This document shows, one piece after another, positions 36,867-45,117 of a stretch of DNA of 64,000 nt. Under the pieces are notes generated by a model that did no database searches, was not told where the DNA came from, and saw only the letters and a program-made list of their open reading frames with translations. The stretch's first letter is position 1. Each line of letters opens with the position of its first letter. Source of the stretch: Pseudomonas sp. ZH-FAD (lineage in GTDB: Bacteria > Pseudomonadota > Gammaproteobacteria > Pseudomonadales > Pseudomonadaceae); NCBI RefSeq assembly GCF_002803095.1, contig NZ_PGLR01000028.1:1-64000 (forward strand), given 5' to 3'. Position numbers and translations under genes: made by a program.

Positions 36867-37451
36867 ATGAGCGCCATCATCATTACCCAAGCTGCCGAAG
36901 ATTACCTGGCCGAGCTGCTGAGCAAGCAGGACACTCCGGGTATCGGCATCCGAGTTTTCATCACCCAGCCGGGTACGCCTTACGCGGAAACCTGCATTGC
37001 CTACTGCAAACCGGGTGAGCAGAAGCCTGAAGACACCGCCGTTGGCCTGGCCAGTTTCACCGCCTGGATCGATGGCGTCAGTGAGCCTTTCCTGGAAGAC
37101 GCAGTCGTCGACTACGCCACCGATCGCATGGGCGGCCAGCTGACCATCAAGGCGCCAAACGCCAAGGTGCCGATGGTCAACGAAGACAGTCCGCTCAACG
37201 AACGCATCAACTACTACCTGCAGACCGAGATCAATCCCGGCCTGGCCAGCCATGGCGGCCAGGTGACGCTGATCGACGTGGTCGAAGAGGGCATTGCCGT
37301 GCTGCAGTTCGGCGGTGGTTGCCAGGGTTGTGGTCAGGCTGATTACACCCTCAAGGAAGGCATCGAGAAAACCCTGCTCGAGCGCATTCCTGAGCTCAAG
37401 GGGGTGCGTGACGTGACCGACCACAGCAATCGCGAGAACGCCTACTACTGA
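36867..37451 (+). CDS. nfuA: Fe-S biogenesis protein NfuA
   Basis: 194 residues. An N-terminal degenerate A-type carrier domain (SAIIITQAAEDYLAELL ... GIGIRVFI), lacking its usual cysteines, is followed by a C-terminal Nfu domain whose CxxC is Cys152 and Cys155 (GGGCQGCGQADYTLKEG). The homodimer carries a 4Fe-4S cluster and delivers it to apo-enzymes under oxidative or iron stress. GAGGAG lies before the ATG. A probable IscR operator upstream and a terminator at 37469 bound a single-gene unit. Confidence 0.96.
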   Translation: MSAIIITQAAEDYLAELLSKQDTPGIGIRVFITQPGTPYAETCIAYCKPGEQKPEDTAVGLASFTAWIDGVSEPFLEDAVVDYATDRMGGQLTIKAPNAKVPMVNEDSPLNERINYYLQTEINPGLASHGGQVTLIDVVEEGIAVLQFGGGCQGCGQADYTLKEGIEKTLLERIPELKGVRDVTDHSNRENAYY

Positions 37452-37468
37452 TAGTCGTCTTGCATATG

Positions 37469-37498
37469 AAAAAGGGGCGACTGGAGTCGCCCCTTTTT
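37469..37498. terminator. Bidirectional terminator between nfuA and DUF1272 gene
   Basis: AAAAAGGGGCGACT and AGTCGCCCCTTTTT flank GG, with A and T tracts on both sides between convergent genes. Confidence 0.92.
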
Positions 37499-37502
37499 CA
37501 TT

Positions 37503-37730
37503 TCAGGCCTTGAGTACACGTTTGCTGGAGGCGGGGAAGCGTTCGAGCTTTTCGGCCGGGCGAATAGGCCGTTTTACCAGCTCGCCGCCGCAGTTCGGGC
37601 AGCGTAGCGCCAGGACGGATTCGGCGCAGGAGCGGCAGAAGGTGCACTCGAAGGAGCAGATCAAGGCGTCAACACTGGACGCAGGCAGATCGCAGTCGCA
37701 GTTCTCGCAGTTGGGGCGCAGTTCAAGCAT
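37503..37730 (-). CDS. DUF1272 zinc-ribbon protein
   Basis: 75 residues. The cysteine pattern CENCDCDLP ... CSFECTFCRSCAE ... LRCPNCGGELVKRP gives about nine cysteines for one or two zinc sites, as in DUF1272. It is a small cytosolic protein of unknown role. The start at 37730 (MLELRPNCENCD) matches the family start; a longer frame to 37850 overlaps poor sequence. It lies between nfuA and a hypothetical gene on the same strand. Confidence 0.83.
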   Translation of the reverse strand: MLELRPNCENCDCDLPASSVDALICSFECTFCRSCAESVLALRCPNCGGELVKRPIRPAEKLERFPASSKRVLKA

Positions 37731-37831
37731 GGCGCGAGGCTCGGTACAGTGAGTGATCGCAACAGTCTGCAGTCGCTGGTGGCCAAGCGCAACGGGCAAA
37801 TCTGGGGGCGCGCAAGGCGCCCCGACGGGGT

Positions 37832-38101
37832 TTATTCCGGCATGCTCCAAGGCGCCAAGTCAAAACCCTGGCTGCGCAGCTCATCACGGGAGCGCTGCAG
37901 CGCGTCTTCCAGCTGTTGCGGGTCGCTGTAGGTGGCGCTGGACAGCTGGGTGCGGCCGAGCAGGCGGGTGTTGGTGCGGTCGATGACGCTGATGCTGACG
38001 ACGCCGGTGCCGTCCTGCGGAGCCCAGGCCACGCACTGGAACGGGCGGAAGGCGCGATCGGCAATCAGCAGGGCTTCGTTGAAACGCAGCGGTGTGTTCA
38101 T
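37832..38101 (-). CDS. Small hypothetical protein
   Basis: 89 residues starting MNTPLRFNEALLIADRAFRP with GGAG upstream. FQCVAWAPQDGTGVVSISVID and LEDALQRSRDELRSQGFDL suggest an alternating beta and helix fold. No domain is recognised. It is likely cotranscribed with the DUF1272 gene, about 100 bp downstream. The 181 bp upstream (38102-38282) contain no further recognisable feature. Confidence 0.55.
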   Translation of the reverse strand: MNTPLRFNEALLIADRAFRPFQCVAWAPQDGTGVVSISVIDRTNTRLLGRTQLSSATYSDPQQLEDALQRSRDELRSQGFDLAPWSMPE

Positions 38102-38282
38102 GGGGTCGGTTTCTCCGAGTTGTTCCCAACAATCAATGGCGGCCAACAGGTTATTGATGTTGGCCTTTCAATGTTGTTGATGAACTCAGCAGACCCATAA
38201 GTCACACATGCCTGAAAAAAGTTTTATTACCGGCGTAGTGTGCCTTGATAAAAACTTCTGGCGTCTCGTCGGCTACAACTTT

Positions 38283-39476
38283 CTACTGCGAAAGTTCCAC
38301 CTCTGTTTCTTGCGCAACTGGTTGCGGCGCAGCGTTAGCGGGGGCTGGGGCGTTGCGCTGATGGCGATAGGCGCTTACCGCCTCATATACCGATTTGCGC
38401 AAACGGTTTATGCCACCGATAGGCCGGTGTTCGGGAAGTGCGTGCCAGGGGTTGAAGGACAAATTGTCGCAGAACAGGTTTTGTTCGCGGCTATCGAAGT
38501 CCTGCGGCTGTACGGTAATACGCGCAACGCTCTCGAAGGGCGATATCTTTTCACTCCATTCGACTGTCGGATCTTCGATGGGCATGTAGTACTGCGCGTT
38601 CTGCTTTTGCACCTGAAGTTCAAAACAGGCCGGCGCACGGTCCAGTGACAACTGTTGGTAGAGCGCATTACGCAGGAAGTTGGGCAGGTCGGTGTTTTGT
38701 TCCGGCAGCTCGTAGGGTGGGCAATTCTGTGGGGCGGGCACCACGCGGTACTTGATGTTCAACTCGCCGAGCTTGAACGGCGCGATGGAGTTGTAGGTAG
38801 TGGCCACGGGGCTTTCTGGCGCCGGAGCCAGGGTTTTCAGGGCGATGATCAGGTGGCGAGCCTCCCAGGTGCGCGGGTCCCAGCTGGGGAAGAACGCCAG
38901 GGCCTTCTTGCCATCGGCCTGGGCGGCGAAGTTGGTGCGGTACTCAGCCACGTCGCGAACGAAGAAGGCTGGATGGTTGAACATCACGAAATCCTGTTCG
39001 CCAGCATGCGCCGGGCTCTTCATGAGCTTCTCGCCAGGCACGTCGAGCAGTTTGATGGCCATGCCGCGCGCATCACGGGCACGGTCGAACTGCGGGTAGG
39101 CATTGCCGTTGGACAGGCGCATCCAGGCCTGCCAGGTATGCCCGGGCTCGCTGAAGACACCCTGGCGCAGTGACTCGTCCAGTGTATCCAGCACTTGCAC
39201 CTCGGCTTTGACGCAGCCGTGGGCCTTGGCATGCGCATCACGCAGTACGCGGGTGTTATCACGGTGTTGCTCGACGATGCGTACAGCATCTTCGATGATC
39301 AGTCTGGTGAGCGCGGCCTCATCCGGCGCGATCTGTTCTTGCGTGGAGACCGGGCCGGAGAATTTCCAGGCGTAATAGGCTTCGCCCAATCCCCAACCAA
39401 CGAGACCGACTAGAGCGACGGTGAACAGCAGTTTGCCGAGCAGGCGACCGAGCCAGAGCCAGAAGCGTTTCAACAT
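38283..39476 (-). CDS. Membrane-anchored catalase-family haem protein
   Basis: 397 residues, shorter than true catalases. An N-terminal transmembrane anchor (about residues 14-34) places the domain in the periplasm. Catalase residues are preserved: distal His82 in RDAHAKAHG, distal Asn167 in FVMFNHPAFFVRD, and the proximal RxxxY as Arg360 to Tyr364 in LRKSVY. LSFNPWHALPEHRPIGGIN is typical of SrpA-like minicatalases, which act as peroxidases or allene-oxide-synthase-like enzymes on organic peroxides. It follows the di-haem gene by 33 bp in one operon, suggesting processing of lipid or rubber-like peroxides. The proline/alanine-rich tail is variable. Confidence 0.8.
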   Translation of the reverse strand: MLKRFWLWLGRLLGKLLFTVALVGLVGWGLGEAYYAWKFSGPVSTQEQIAPDEAALTRLIIEDAVRIVEQHRDNTRVLRDAHAKAHGCVKAEVQVLDTLDESLRQGVFSEPGHTWQAWMRLSNGNAYPQFDRARDARGMAIKLLDVPGEKLMKSPAHAGEQDFVMFNHPAFFVRDVAEYRTNFAAQADGKKALAFFPSWDPRTWEARHLIIALKTLAPAPESPVATTYNSIAPFKLGELNIKYRVVPAPQNCPPYELPEQNTDLPNFLRNALYQQLSLDRAPACFELQVQKQNAQYYMPIEDPTVEWSEKISPFESVARITVQPQDFDSREQNLFCDNLSFNPWHALPEHRPIGGINRLRKSVYEAVSAYRHQRNAPAPANAAPQPVAQETEVELSQ

Positions 39477-39509
39477 CGTTGCAATCCTTGTTCTAGATAT
39501 CGGTTGAAA

Positions 39510-41384
39510 TCAGCCTTCGCAGCTCGGGCCGGGTGTCCAGGCTTGTACCGGCACGTCGCTGAGCTGAGTCTCCAGATCGGCGTTACCAAGCACTTTCAGG
39601 TATTCGATCAGTGCCAGGCGTTCGTCCGGCGACAAGGCGCGCCCGATGACACCCTCCTGACGGCAGCCATCGCGGAACTCATGGCCACCATTGCCATTGC
39701 CGGTAACGCGGGTATCGAGCAGGAAACCACCCGGGAACTTGTCGCTGCGATAGCCCACGCGTACCGGGTCGAATTCGAAATTACCGACCCAGAACTGGGC
39801 CTGCCGCTCGTATACGGGAGAGAGCAGCTCGAACAGATTGGGCACCGATCCGTTGTGCAGGAAGGGCGGGGTGGCCCAGATACCATCGAGTGGGCGGGCC
39901 TTGTAGCCGCGCTTTTCCTGAACGCCGATGGGCAGGCCATAGCCGTCCATTTCCTTGCGCTGGCGTGGCCCGATACCGGCGTCCTGATAGGCGCGGTTCT
40001 CCACATAAGCAGTGATATAGGCCAGGCCCTTGGCGCTGGAGATACTCTTGAAATCGACCTCATCGAGGCTGGCGCCGTATAGACGCACGTCCAGCTTCGA
40101 CAGCTCGGCCTTGGTCCAGCCCAGGCGACTGATGTCGAAACGATGGTCAGCGATGTTGTCGGCGGTAGTCGGGTCGGTGCCGACGATGCTGATCGGTACG
40201 ACGCGCATCTTCCACTCAGGGTCGCGCGACGGTGCCAGGCGCTCGTCGCGCGGCTTGGGATCGGGGGCATGACAGTAGGCGCAATTCTCGGTGTAGAGCG
40301 CCTTGCCACGGCTGGCCAGCGGCAGGTCCACCTTGCCGAAAACAGCCTCTGGCCACTTGGGTGGCTGCAGCCGTTTCAAGGTTTCCTCGAGGGTGTAGAG
40401 GTCATGCAGGCGCACGCTGGAGGCGTAGCGATCAGCCTCGGCAACGCCTTTGCCGTGTTCGTCGAGCAGATGCAGGCTGGCGCCTACGCCAAGGGCTTCG
40501 CCAACGTTGCGCGCCATCGGTTGCATGGCCGAGCCATTCCATTGCACCCAGTCGAATTTCCAGATGTCCCAGAGTTGCGGGTAGCTGACGGGGGCATTGG
40601 CGACGCGGTAGTTGGCGTCATCTAGAACATCGCCGAACACGGTATTGGCGATTCGACCGAATGCATCGGTACGGCCAAAGCCTTCTTCGGTCGGATACAG
40701 GCCGCGGTGCCAGTCGTTGAAGGCAGTCGCCAGCAGCCGGTCGAGCACCTGCTTGAAGTCCTCGCGTAGCTGGTCACGGCCTTGCGGGTATTGATCACCC
40801 AGGACCTCCTGGGCAAAACGACGGAATTTCAGCGGGTTGTAATAGGTGAAGGCCATGCTCATACCCAGCGCCTGGCCAAAACCGCCGCCACGTAAGGTCG
40901 GTACGGTAGAGGCCAGCGAGTGCAGAGCGGCACCACCGTCGATACGCACAGCCTGGCCTTTGTAGCGCAGCTCGCCGGTATGGCAGGCGGCGCAACTGAT
41001 ATCGAGAAAGTGCTCGCCGCTTTCACTGTCCTGGTGGCGGGTGAAGCCGACCGGCAGATTGCCGGGATTCAGAGCGCTTGGCTGCTGCTTGGGATCGGTG
41101 AGAAAGCCGAAGCGGGCCAGATAATCGAGGCGGGCGAATTTCTCGGTGCCGAATGGCATTTCCAGTGCGCTGAACCAGTCATATCGCAGGCCTTTAACCG
41201 TGGTGCCCTGCGGCGTGTAGTAATAGGTCTGGCGCTGCTCTTCGTTCCACTGGTCCAGATAGTGCAAATCGCTGGGTTGCTGATAGGTCGGCAGGTTGGG
41301 GTTGGCGACGTAATACAGTGCCACCGCCAGGCCGATCAGTGCCAGCAAGATGAAAAGTTTCAGGGTGCGGCGGAGCAGACGCAT
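39510..41384 (-). CDS. Di-haem cytochrome c, RoxA/RoxB-like or peroxidase-like
   Basis: 624 residues. A membrane anchor or uncleaved signal covers residues 9-26. Two c-type haem sites are present: Cys131-Ala-Ala-Cys134-His135 and Cys368-Ala-Tyr-Cys371-His372. The wide spacing and length match the di-haem cytochrome c peroxidase superfamily branch that includes rubber oxygenases RoxA/RoxB; these cleave polyisoprene with O2. Typical bacterial cytochrome c peroxidases are near 330 residues, so this is not one. Coupling with a catalase-like partner suggests an oxidative periplasmic pathway of unknown substrate. It is divergent from the regulator at 41612. Confidence 0.78.
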   Translation of the reverse strand: MRLLRRTLKLFILLALIGLAVALYYVANPNLPTYQQPSDLHYLDQWNEEQRQTYYYTPQGTTVKGLRYDWFSALEMPFGTEKFARLDYLARFGFLTDPKQQPSALNPGNLPVGFTRHQDSESGEHFLDISCAACHTGELRYKGQAVRIDGGAALHSLASTVPTLRGGGFGQALGMSMAFTYYNPLKFRRFAQEVLGDQYPQGRDQLREDFKQVLDRLLATAFNDWHRGLYPTEEGFGRTDAFGRIANTVFGDVLDDANYRVANAPVSYPQLWDIWKFDWVQWNGSAMQPMARNVGEALGVGASLHLLDEHGKGVAEADRYASSVRLHDLYTLEETLKRLQPPKWPEAVFGKVDLPLASRGKALYTENCAYCHAPDPKPRDERLAPSRDPEWKMRVVPISIVGTDPTTADNIADHRFDISRLGWTKAELSKLDVRLYGASLDEVDFKSISSAKGLAYITAYVENRAYQDAGIGPRQRKEMDGYGLPIGVQEKRGYKARPLDGIWATPPFLHNGSVPNLFELLSPVYERQAQFWVGNFEFDPVRVGYRSDKFPGGFLLDTRVTGNGNGGHEFRDGCRQEGVIGRALSPDERLALIEYLKVLGNADLETQLSDVPVQAWTPGPSCEG

Positions 41385-41424
41385 CAGAGACTTCCTTGTA
41401 GCGTTCTTATTAATTGGCCTGTTA

Positions 41425-41448
41425 TGCCAATACTGCAGGCTATTGGCA
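41425..41448. promoter_or_regulatory. 24-bp operator-like dyad upstream of the di-haem operon
   Basis: TGCCAATA (41425-41432) and its exact reverse complement TATTGGCA (41441-41448) flank 8 bp. A further half-site, ATTGGC, is at 41413-41418. The dyad lies in the 227-bp divergent gap, nearer the di-haem gene, and is a good candidate site for the adjacent Fis-type regulator. Confidence 0.55.
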
Positions 41449-41611
41449 AGGTGCCACCGCCTTGATCATGAAAACTCTGCAATAACCAGTAGGAACAATG
41501 CATATAGAGAAATGATCCATGAAGCGTCAAAGTTCTTGCTAGCTTTACGTTTGCGAGCGCCAAATTGTTGTTTTTATTGGAATTACAAAATAATGGCGCC
41601 AAGGATGGAGT

Positions 41612-42823
41612 ATGTTGGAGGCTGTTTCCGTCGCACCCCGGCAATTACTGATGCTCGATCCTTTCGATGCATGCGAAGTGCTGCTTCAACCATTGCAGGC
41701 CGCTGGCTGGTCGGTGCAGCACTGCACGCCAGAAACGCTCAACGGCCATGCAGGTGATGCACTTCTGCTTCACCTCGATCGGCGACCGAGTGATGCATTG
41801 CTCAAACAGCTGCAACTGACAGGATTTGCTTGCATCGTGCTGGCGGATGCCGAGCGATTGATGCAGGTCGGCAGCGATGAGCTGGTCGGGGAATGGTGCT
41901 TTGCCGCGCTGACATTGCCGGTGGAAATGCCCCACTTACTGGAAACCTTGCAACAAGCTCAGGCAGCCACTCGCTTGCGCAGATTGAAAAGTGGGCGGCA
42001 ACTGCCGCAGTTTCTGGGCAATTGCGGTGCAGCGCGGAGTCTGCGTCGGCAGCTGGATCGCCTGAGTCGTATCGATGGCCCGCTGCTTGTCAGCGGGGAA
42101 CGTGGTAGCGGCAAGCATCTTCTGGCCCGCTTGCTCCACCAGCGTTCATCCTTTGCAGCCCAGGCCATGTGCGCTATCGACTGCGCCGAGCCTCTCGACG
42201 AGGCTGCTCTCGCCGCATCGAGCGTTACCAGCGTACTGCTCGAAAACGCCTCCCTGCTTTCTGCGGCGGACCAGCAAAGGTTGCTGGACTACCTGCAGCA
42301 CCATCCTCAAGCACACCTATTGACCCTGGATCGAGGTGAGTTGGTGCAGGCACTGCAACAGGGACGTTTCAGACGGGATCTGTTTCATCAATTGGCGGCG
42401 CAACAGCTGCAAACACCGAATCTGCGCGAACATCCTGGCGATCTTTCGCTGCTGGCCGAGCATTTCGCCAAACAACACGGGGCGATGATCGGGCGCCATC
42501 ATCGGCGTTTCAGTGAAGAAGCGATCAACGCCATGATCAGCCACCCCTGGCCAGGCAATGTGCGCGAGCTGCGCAATCGCGTGATACGCGCACTGGTGCT
42601 GGCTCAAGGACGACAGATTCTCGCAGCCGACCTTGGCTTGCGCCCGGCACAGGCCAGCATCGACGCCCCGGTCACGCTGGAGGACTACATACTGCGGGCC
42701 GAACGGCAGGCGCTGAACGACGTCCTGGGCCGCTACGCCAATAACATGAGTCAGGCGGCGCGGACGCTTGGGGTGTCTCGGCCGACTTTCTATCGCTTGC
42801 TGCACAAGCATCGCCTGCGCTGA
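41612..42823 (+). CDS. Degenerate bacterial enhancer-binding protein lacking GAFTGA (VpsR/TyrR-like)
   Basis: 403 residues. The N-terminal ~115 residues look like a receiver fold without the acidic pocket (LLMLDPFDACEVLLQPLQAA). The AAA+ domain keeps a Walker A, GERGSGKH (162-169), an arginine-finger-like GRFRRDLF and WPGNVREL (313-320). Walker B is SVLLENASLL rather than FLDE. About 20 residues that should hold the GAFTGA sigma54 loop are absent between residues 190 and 206. A Fis-type HTH closes the protein (MSQAARTLGVSRPTFYRLL). It probably works with sigma70. It is divergent from the haem operon and likely controls it. Confidence 0.8.
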   Translation: MLEAVSVAPRQLLMLDPFDACEVLLQPLQAAGWSVQHCTPETLNGHAGDALLLHLDRRPSDALLKQLQLTGFACIVLADAERLMQVGSDELVGEWCFAALTLPVEMPHLLETLQQAQAATRLRRLKSGRQLPQFLGNCGAARSLRRQLDRLSRIDGPLLVSGERGSGKHLLARLLHQRSSFAAQAMCAIDCAEPLDEAALAASSVTSVLLENASLLSAADQQRLLDYLQHHPQAHLLTLDRGELVQALQQGRFRRDLFHQLAAQQLQTPNLREHPGDLSLLAEHFAKQHGAMIGRHHRRFSEEAINAMISHPWPGNVRELRNRVIRALVLAQGRQILAADLGLRPAQASIDAPVTLEDYILRAERQALNDVLGRYANNMSQAARTLGVSRPTFYRLLHKHRLR

Positions 42824-42892
42824 GGCTCATGGCTGTAACGCCTGAGAAACACTGCTAAGGTGCTCGGCACACCTATCGCCAAGGAGATCGTC

Positions 42893-43360
42893 ATGCACCC
42901 GTTCGACGCCGAGAAGCCGCCGCAACTGGCCGTGTTGCTGGGTTATGCCGGATTGGTTCCATTCGTTGGCGGTGCGCTGGGTATCTGGGTGATTCCCATG
43001 GGCTGGCGGCCTTTCGTGCTGGCTGCGTTGCTGGATTTCGCAGCCGTGATTCTGGCTTTCATGGGCGCCATCCACTGGGGGCTGGCGATGCGGGCGGAGG
43101 AAACCGACGAGAATGCCAAGTTGCAACTGGGGCTTTCGGTGATCCCGCCCTTGTTGGGCTGGGCTGCACTGGCTGGCGGACTGCCGATGGGCTTGTCGCT
43201 ACCGATTTTCCTTTTTGCCTTTATCGGCCTGTATCTGGCAGACATGCACGCGGTACGCGTAGGACTGGCACCGCAATGGTATCCGGCACTGCGTACGCCG
43301 TTGACGCTGGTGGTGTGCCTGAGCCTGCTAGTGGCCTGGGCCAGCGTACTGATCCGCTGA
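42893..43360 (+). CDS. DUF3429 inner-membrane protein
   Basis: 155 residues with four to five hydrophobic helices. LLGYAGLVPFVGGALGIW, then FAAVILAFMGAIHWGLAM and ADMHAVRVGLAPQWYPALRTPLT are the conserved DUF3429 pieces, including the histidines of AIHWG and ADMHA. AAGGAG precedes the ATG. Function is unknown. The end overlaps the convergent kinase gene by 33 bp. Confidence 0.85.
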   Translation: MHPFDAEKPPQLAVLLGYAGLVPFVGGALGIWVIPMGWRPFVLAALLDFAAVILAFMGAIHWGLAMRAEETDENAKLQLGLSVIPPLLGWAALAGGLPMGLSLPIFLFAFIGLYLADMHAVRVGLAPQWYPALRTPLTLVVCLSLLVAWASVLIR

Positions 43361-43879
43361 GCCGAGCAGCGTTGCGGCCTGCTTCAGCGCTGCCTGGCAC
43401 CTCTCGTCCCAGTCACCTGAAAGTTCGCAGAACCGCTGCCCGTTACTCTGCAACCAGTCCCGGCAGGCCTGATGAAAAGCCTGGCGCTCTGCCAGCTGTG
43501 GCTGGCAACGCTGGCCATCTTCGACCCAGGGCACGCCAGCGGGGTCGAGCAACAGATGCTGGTCGTAATGGCGGGCCAGCAATTCGGCCTCCAACCACTG
43601 CGGACAGTCGCCAAACAGGCATTGGCTCCAGAGCATGTTGCTCAGCAAGTGGGTGTCGAGGATCAGCAGCGGCGGTCTGGCTGCCCGCGCCGCGTCCTCC
43701 CAGGCCAGCTGGCCGCGTGCGATCTCGGCGATGTCGACGTAACAGGTATCGCGCTGCTGCTCATCGATGAAATGGCGCACGTACTCGCCCACCACCACGC
43801 CACCGAAGCGCGCTTGTATTTGCGCCGCCAGCCAGCTTTTGCCGCTGGACTCCGGCCCGGTCAGCACCAGTACTTTCAT
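43328..43879 (-). CDS. NadR-type nicotinamide riboside kinase
   Basis: 183 residues. The P-loop is GPESSGKSWLA at about residue 8, followed by EYVRHFIDE and the Walker B-like LLILDTHLLSNMLWSQ. This corresponds to the C-terminal kinase domain of NadR and to stand-alone NR kinases, which phosphorylate nicotinamide riboside to NMN. Its start overlaps the pnuC stop by 4 bp, so transport and phosphorylation are coupled for NAD salvage. The NMN adenylyltransferase and repressor domains of full NadR are absent. Confidence 0.85.
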   Translation of the reverse strand: MKVLVLTGPESSGKSWLAAQIQARFGGVVVGEYVRHFIDEQQRDTCYVDIAEIARGQLAWEDAARAARPPLLILDTHLLSNMLWSQCLFGDCPQWLEAELLARHYDQHLLLDPAGVPWVEDGQRCQPQLAERQAFHQACRDWLQSNGQRFCELSGDWDERCQAALKQAATLLGSADQYAGPGH

Positions 43880-44445
43880 GGCGCGTACTGCAACGCCGGG
43901 TCGCGACGCCAGCTCAGCCAGCCGCTGACGGCCAATGCGGTGAAAGCAGCGTAGAGACCAGCAGTAAGATATAGCTCGCTATACAGGAAGAAGGCCACGT
44001 AGCAGAGGTCTACCACCACCCAAAGTGCCCAGCATTGCAGACGCTTCTGTGCCATCCACAGCTGCGCGACCAGGCTGAAGGCAGTCAGCGCCGAATCCAG
44101 CCAGGGTGAGCTGGCGTCGGTGTAGGTCGCCATGAGGTAGCCGAGCAGCCCGGCACCGAGCGCGCCGATCAACAGTCCAGTCAGGGCTGCGAGCAGGCCC
44201 AGGCGGCTGACCTTGCGCCCATCGTGGCGTTCGCCGCCACGGGTCCATTGCCACCAGCCGTAGAGCTGCAGCGCGGCGAACAACAGTTGCAGAAGCAGGT
44301 TGGAGTACAGGCGCCAGTCATAGAACAGCCAGGCGTAGAGCAACACCATCACCAGGCCGATGGGCCAGCACCAGGGGTTCTGTCTGACCGTCAGCCAGAC
44401 AGCGACGATGCCGAGCCCGGCAGCAACGAGTTCGAGCCAGGACAT
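43876..44445 (-). CDS. pnuC: Nicotinamide riboside transporter PnuC
   Basis: 189 residues and about seven hydrophobic helices. ENPWCWPIG-like QNPWCWPIGLVMVLLYAWLFYDWRLYSNLLLQ, split into family motifs around WPIG, LYGWWQW and ALWVVVDLCYVAFFLY, is diagnostic. PnuC facilitates diffusion of nicotinamide riboside, trapped by the downstream kinase. The gene pair with 4-bp overlap forms a compact salvage unit. No riboswitch or NadR-like operator is evident in the short 50-bp upstream gap. Confidence 0.9.
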   Translation of the reverse strand: MSWLELVAAGLGIVAVWLTVRQNPWCWPIGLVMVLLYAWLFYDWRLYSNLLLQLLFAALQLYGWWQWTRGGERHDGRKVSRLGLLAALTGLLIGALGAGLLGYLMATYTDASSPWLDSALTAFSLVAQLWMAQKRLQCWALWVVVDLCYVAFFLYSELYLTAGLYAAFTALAVSGWLSWRRDPALQYAP

Positions 44446-44495
44446 CCGACGTCCTCAAATCTGAAAAGGGTGGCGATTGTACTGATGCCGGCAGT

Positions 44496-45110
44496 TCAGC
44501 ACACCAGGCTGTCGGCTTGCCGATAGAGCGTCAGCAGCTTGCGGGTGATGGTTTGCTGGATGTCGTCTCGCTCGAAGCTCGACAGCCGCTCCAGGCGCGC
44601 GAGTTGCAGGCGATGCAGGTGGATATAGGGCATCTGCTGGTCGAACTCGCGCAGATCTCCCTTCATCAATACCGGCAGGAACAGATCACCGATTTTCTTC
44701 TGGTTGCTGATGATCTGCGCCAGTGCCGGTTTGAAGGGCATGGTCTTGGGGGCAGGCCCATCGTCCTTGATCTGGGTGCTGAGCAGCAGGCCCGGCTTGC
44801 CCAGAACCTTGCCCGGCAACACGCACAGGCCCGTCTTGCGGATGGCCTGGCTGTCGATACCGTGCAGGGTGTCGTGGAAGGCGTAGGGGTTGGGCAGCAC
44901 CACCATCTTGCGACCGAGATCGGAGGGGAAGTGCAGGCTGTAGTTGGTGTACAGCTGCCCCACCGATTCGGAATAGACGCACAGGCGATTCTCGAACAGC
45001 TTGATGAAACGCTCGGCCAGTTCGCGGCGGGCCATGCTGTCCAGGTCCCAGATCAGGTCCTGGTTCTGCGGCCGACTGAAATCGACCTCCTGATGTTGCA
45101 TGCTGCTCAT
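44496..45110 (-). CDS. Unrecognised cytosolic protein linked to a chemoreceptor gene
   Basis: 204 residues from the ATG at 45110 (an ATG at 45101 is also possible). It is soluble, with no signal peptide. Notable stretches are SMARRELAERFIKLFENRLCVYSES, then PNPYAFHDTLHGIDSQAIRK and FERDDIQQTITRKLLTLYRQ. I do not recognise a family. The start lies 8 bp after the chemoreceptor stop, so it is probably cotranscribed and may have a motility- or signalling-related role. Confidence 0.6.
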   Translation of the reverse strand: MSSMQHQEVDFSRPQNQDLIWDLDSMARRELAERFIKLFENRLCVYSESVGQLYTNYSLHFPSDLGRKMVVLPNPYAFHDTLHGIDSQAIRKTGLCVLPGKVLGKPGLLLSTQIKDDGPAPKTMPFKPALAQIISNQKKIGDLFLPVLMKGDLREFDQQMPYIHLHRLQLARLERLSSFERDDIQQTITRKLLTLYRQADSLVC

Positions 45111-45117
45111 GCTCGAC

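Noticed and set aside
38283..39476. Loss of the proximal haem ligand in the catalase-like protein
   Set aside because: RxxxY is present as Arg360 to Tyr364 when aligned with the FNP segment; the ligand seems intact.
41385..41611. Sigma54 promoter for the haem operon
   Set aside because: TGGCAC is present near 41450-41455 on the minus strand, but no GC element lies at the required spacing, and the adjacent regulator lacks GAFTGA.
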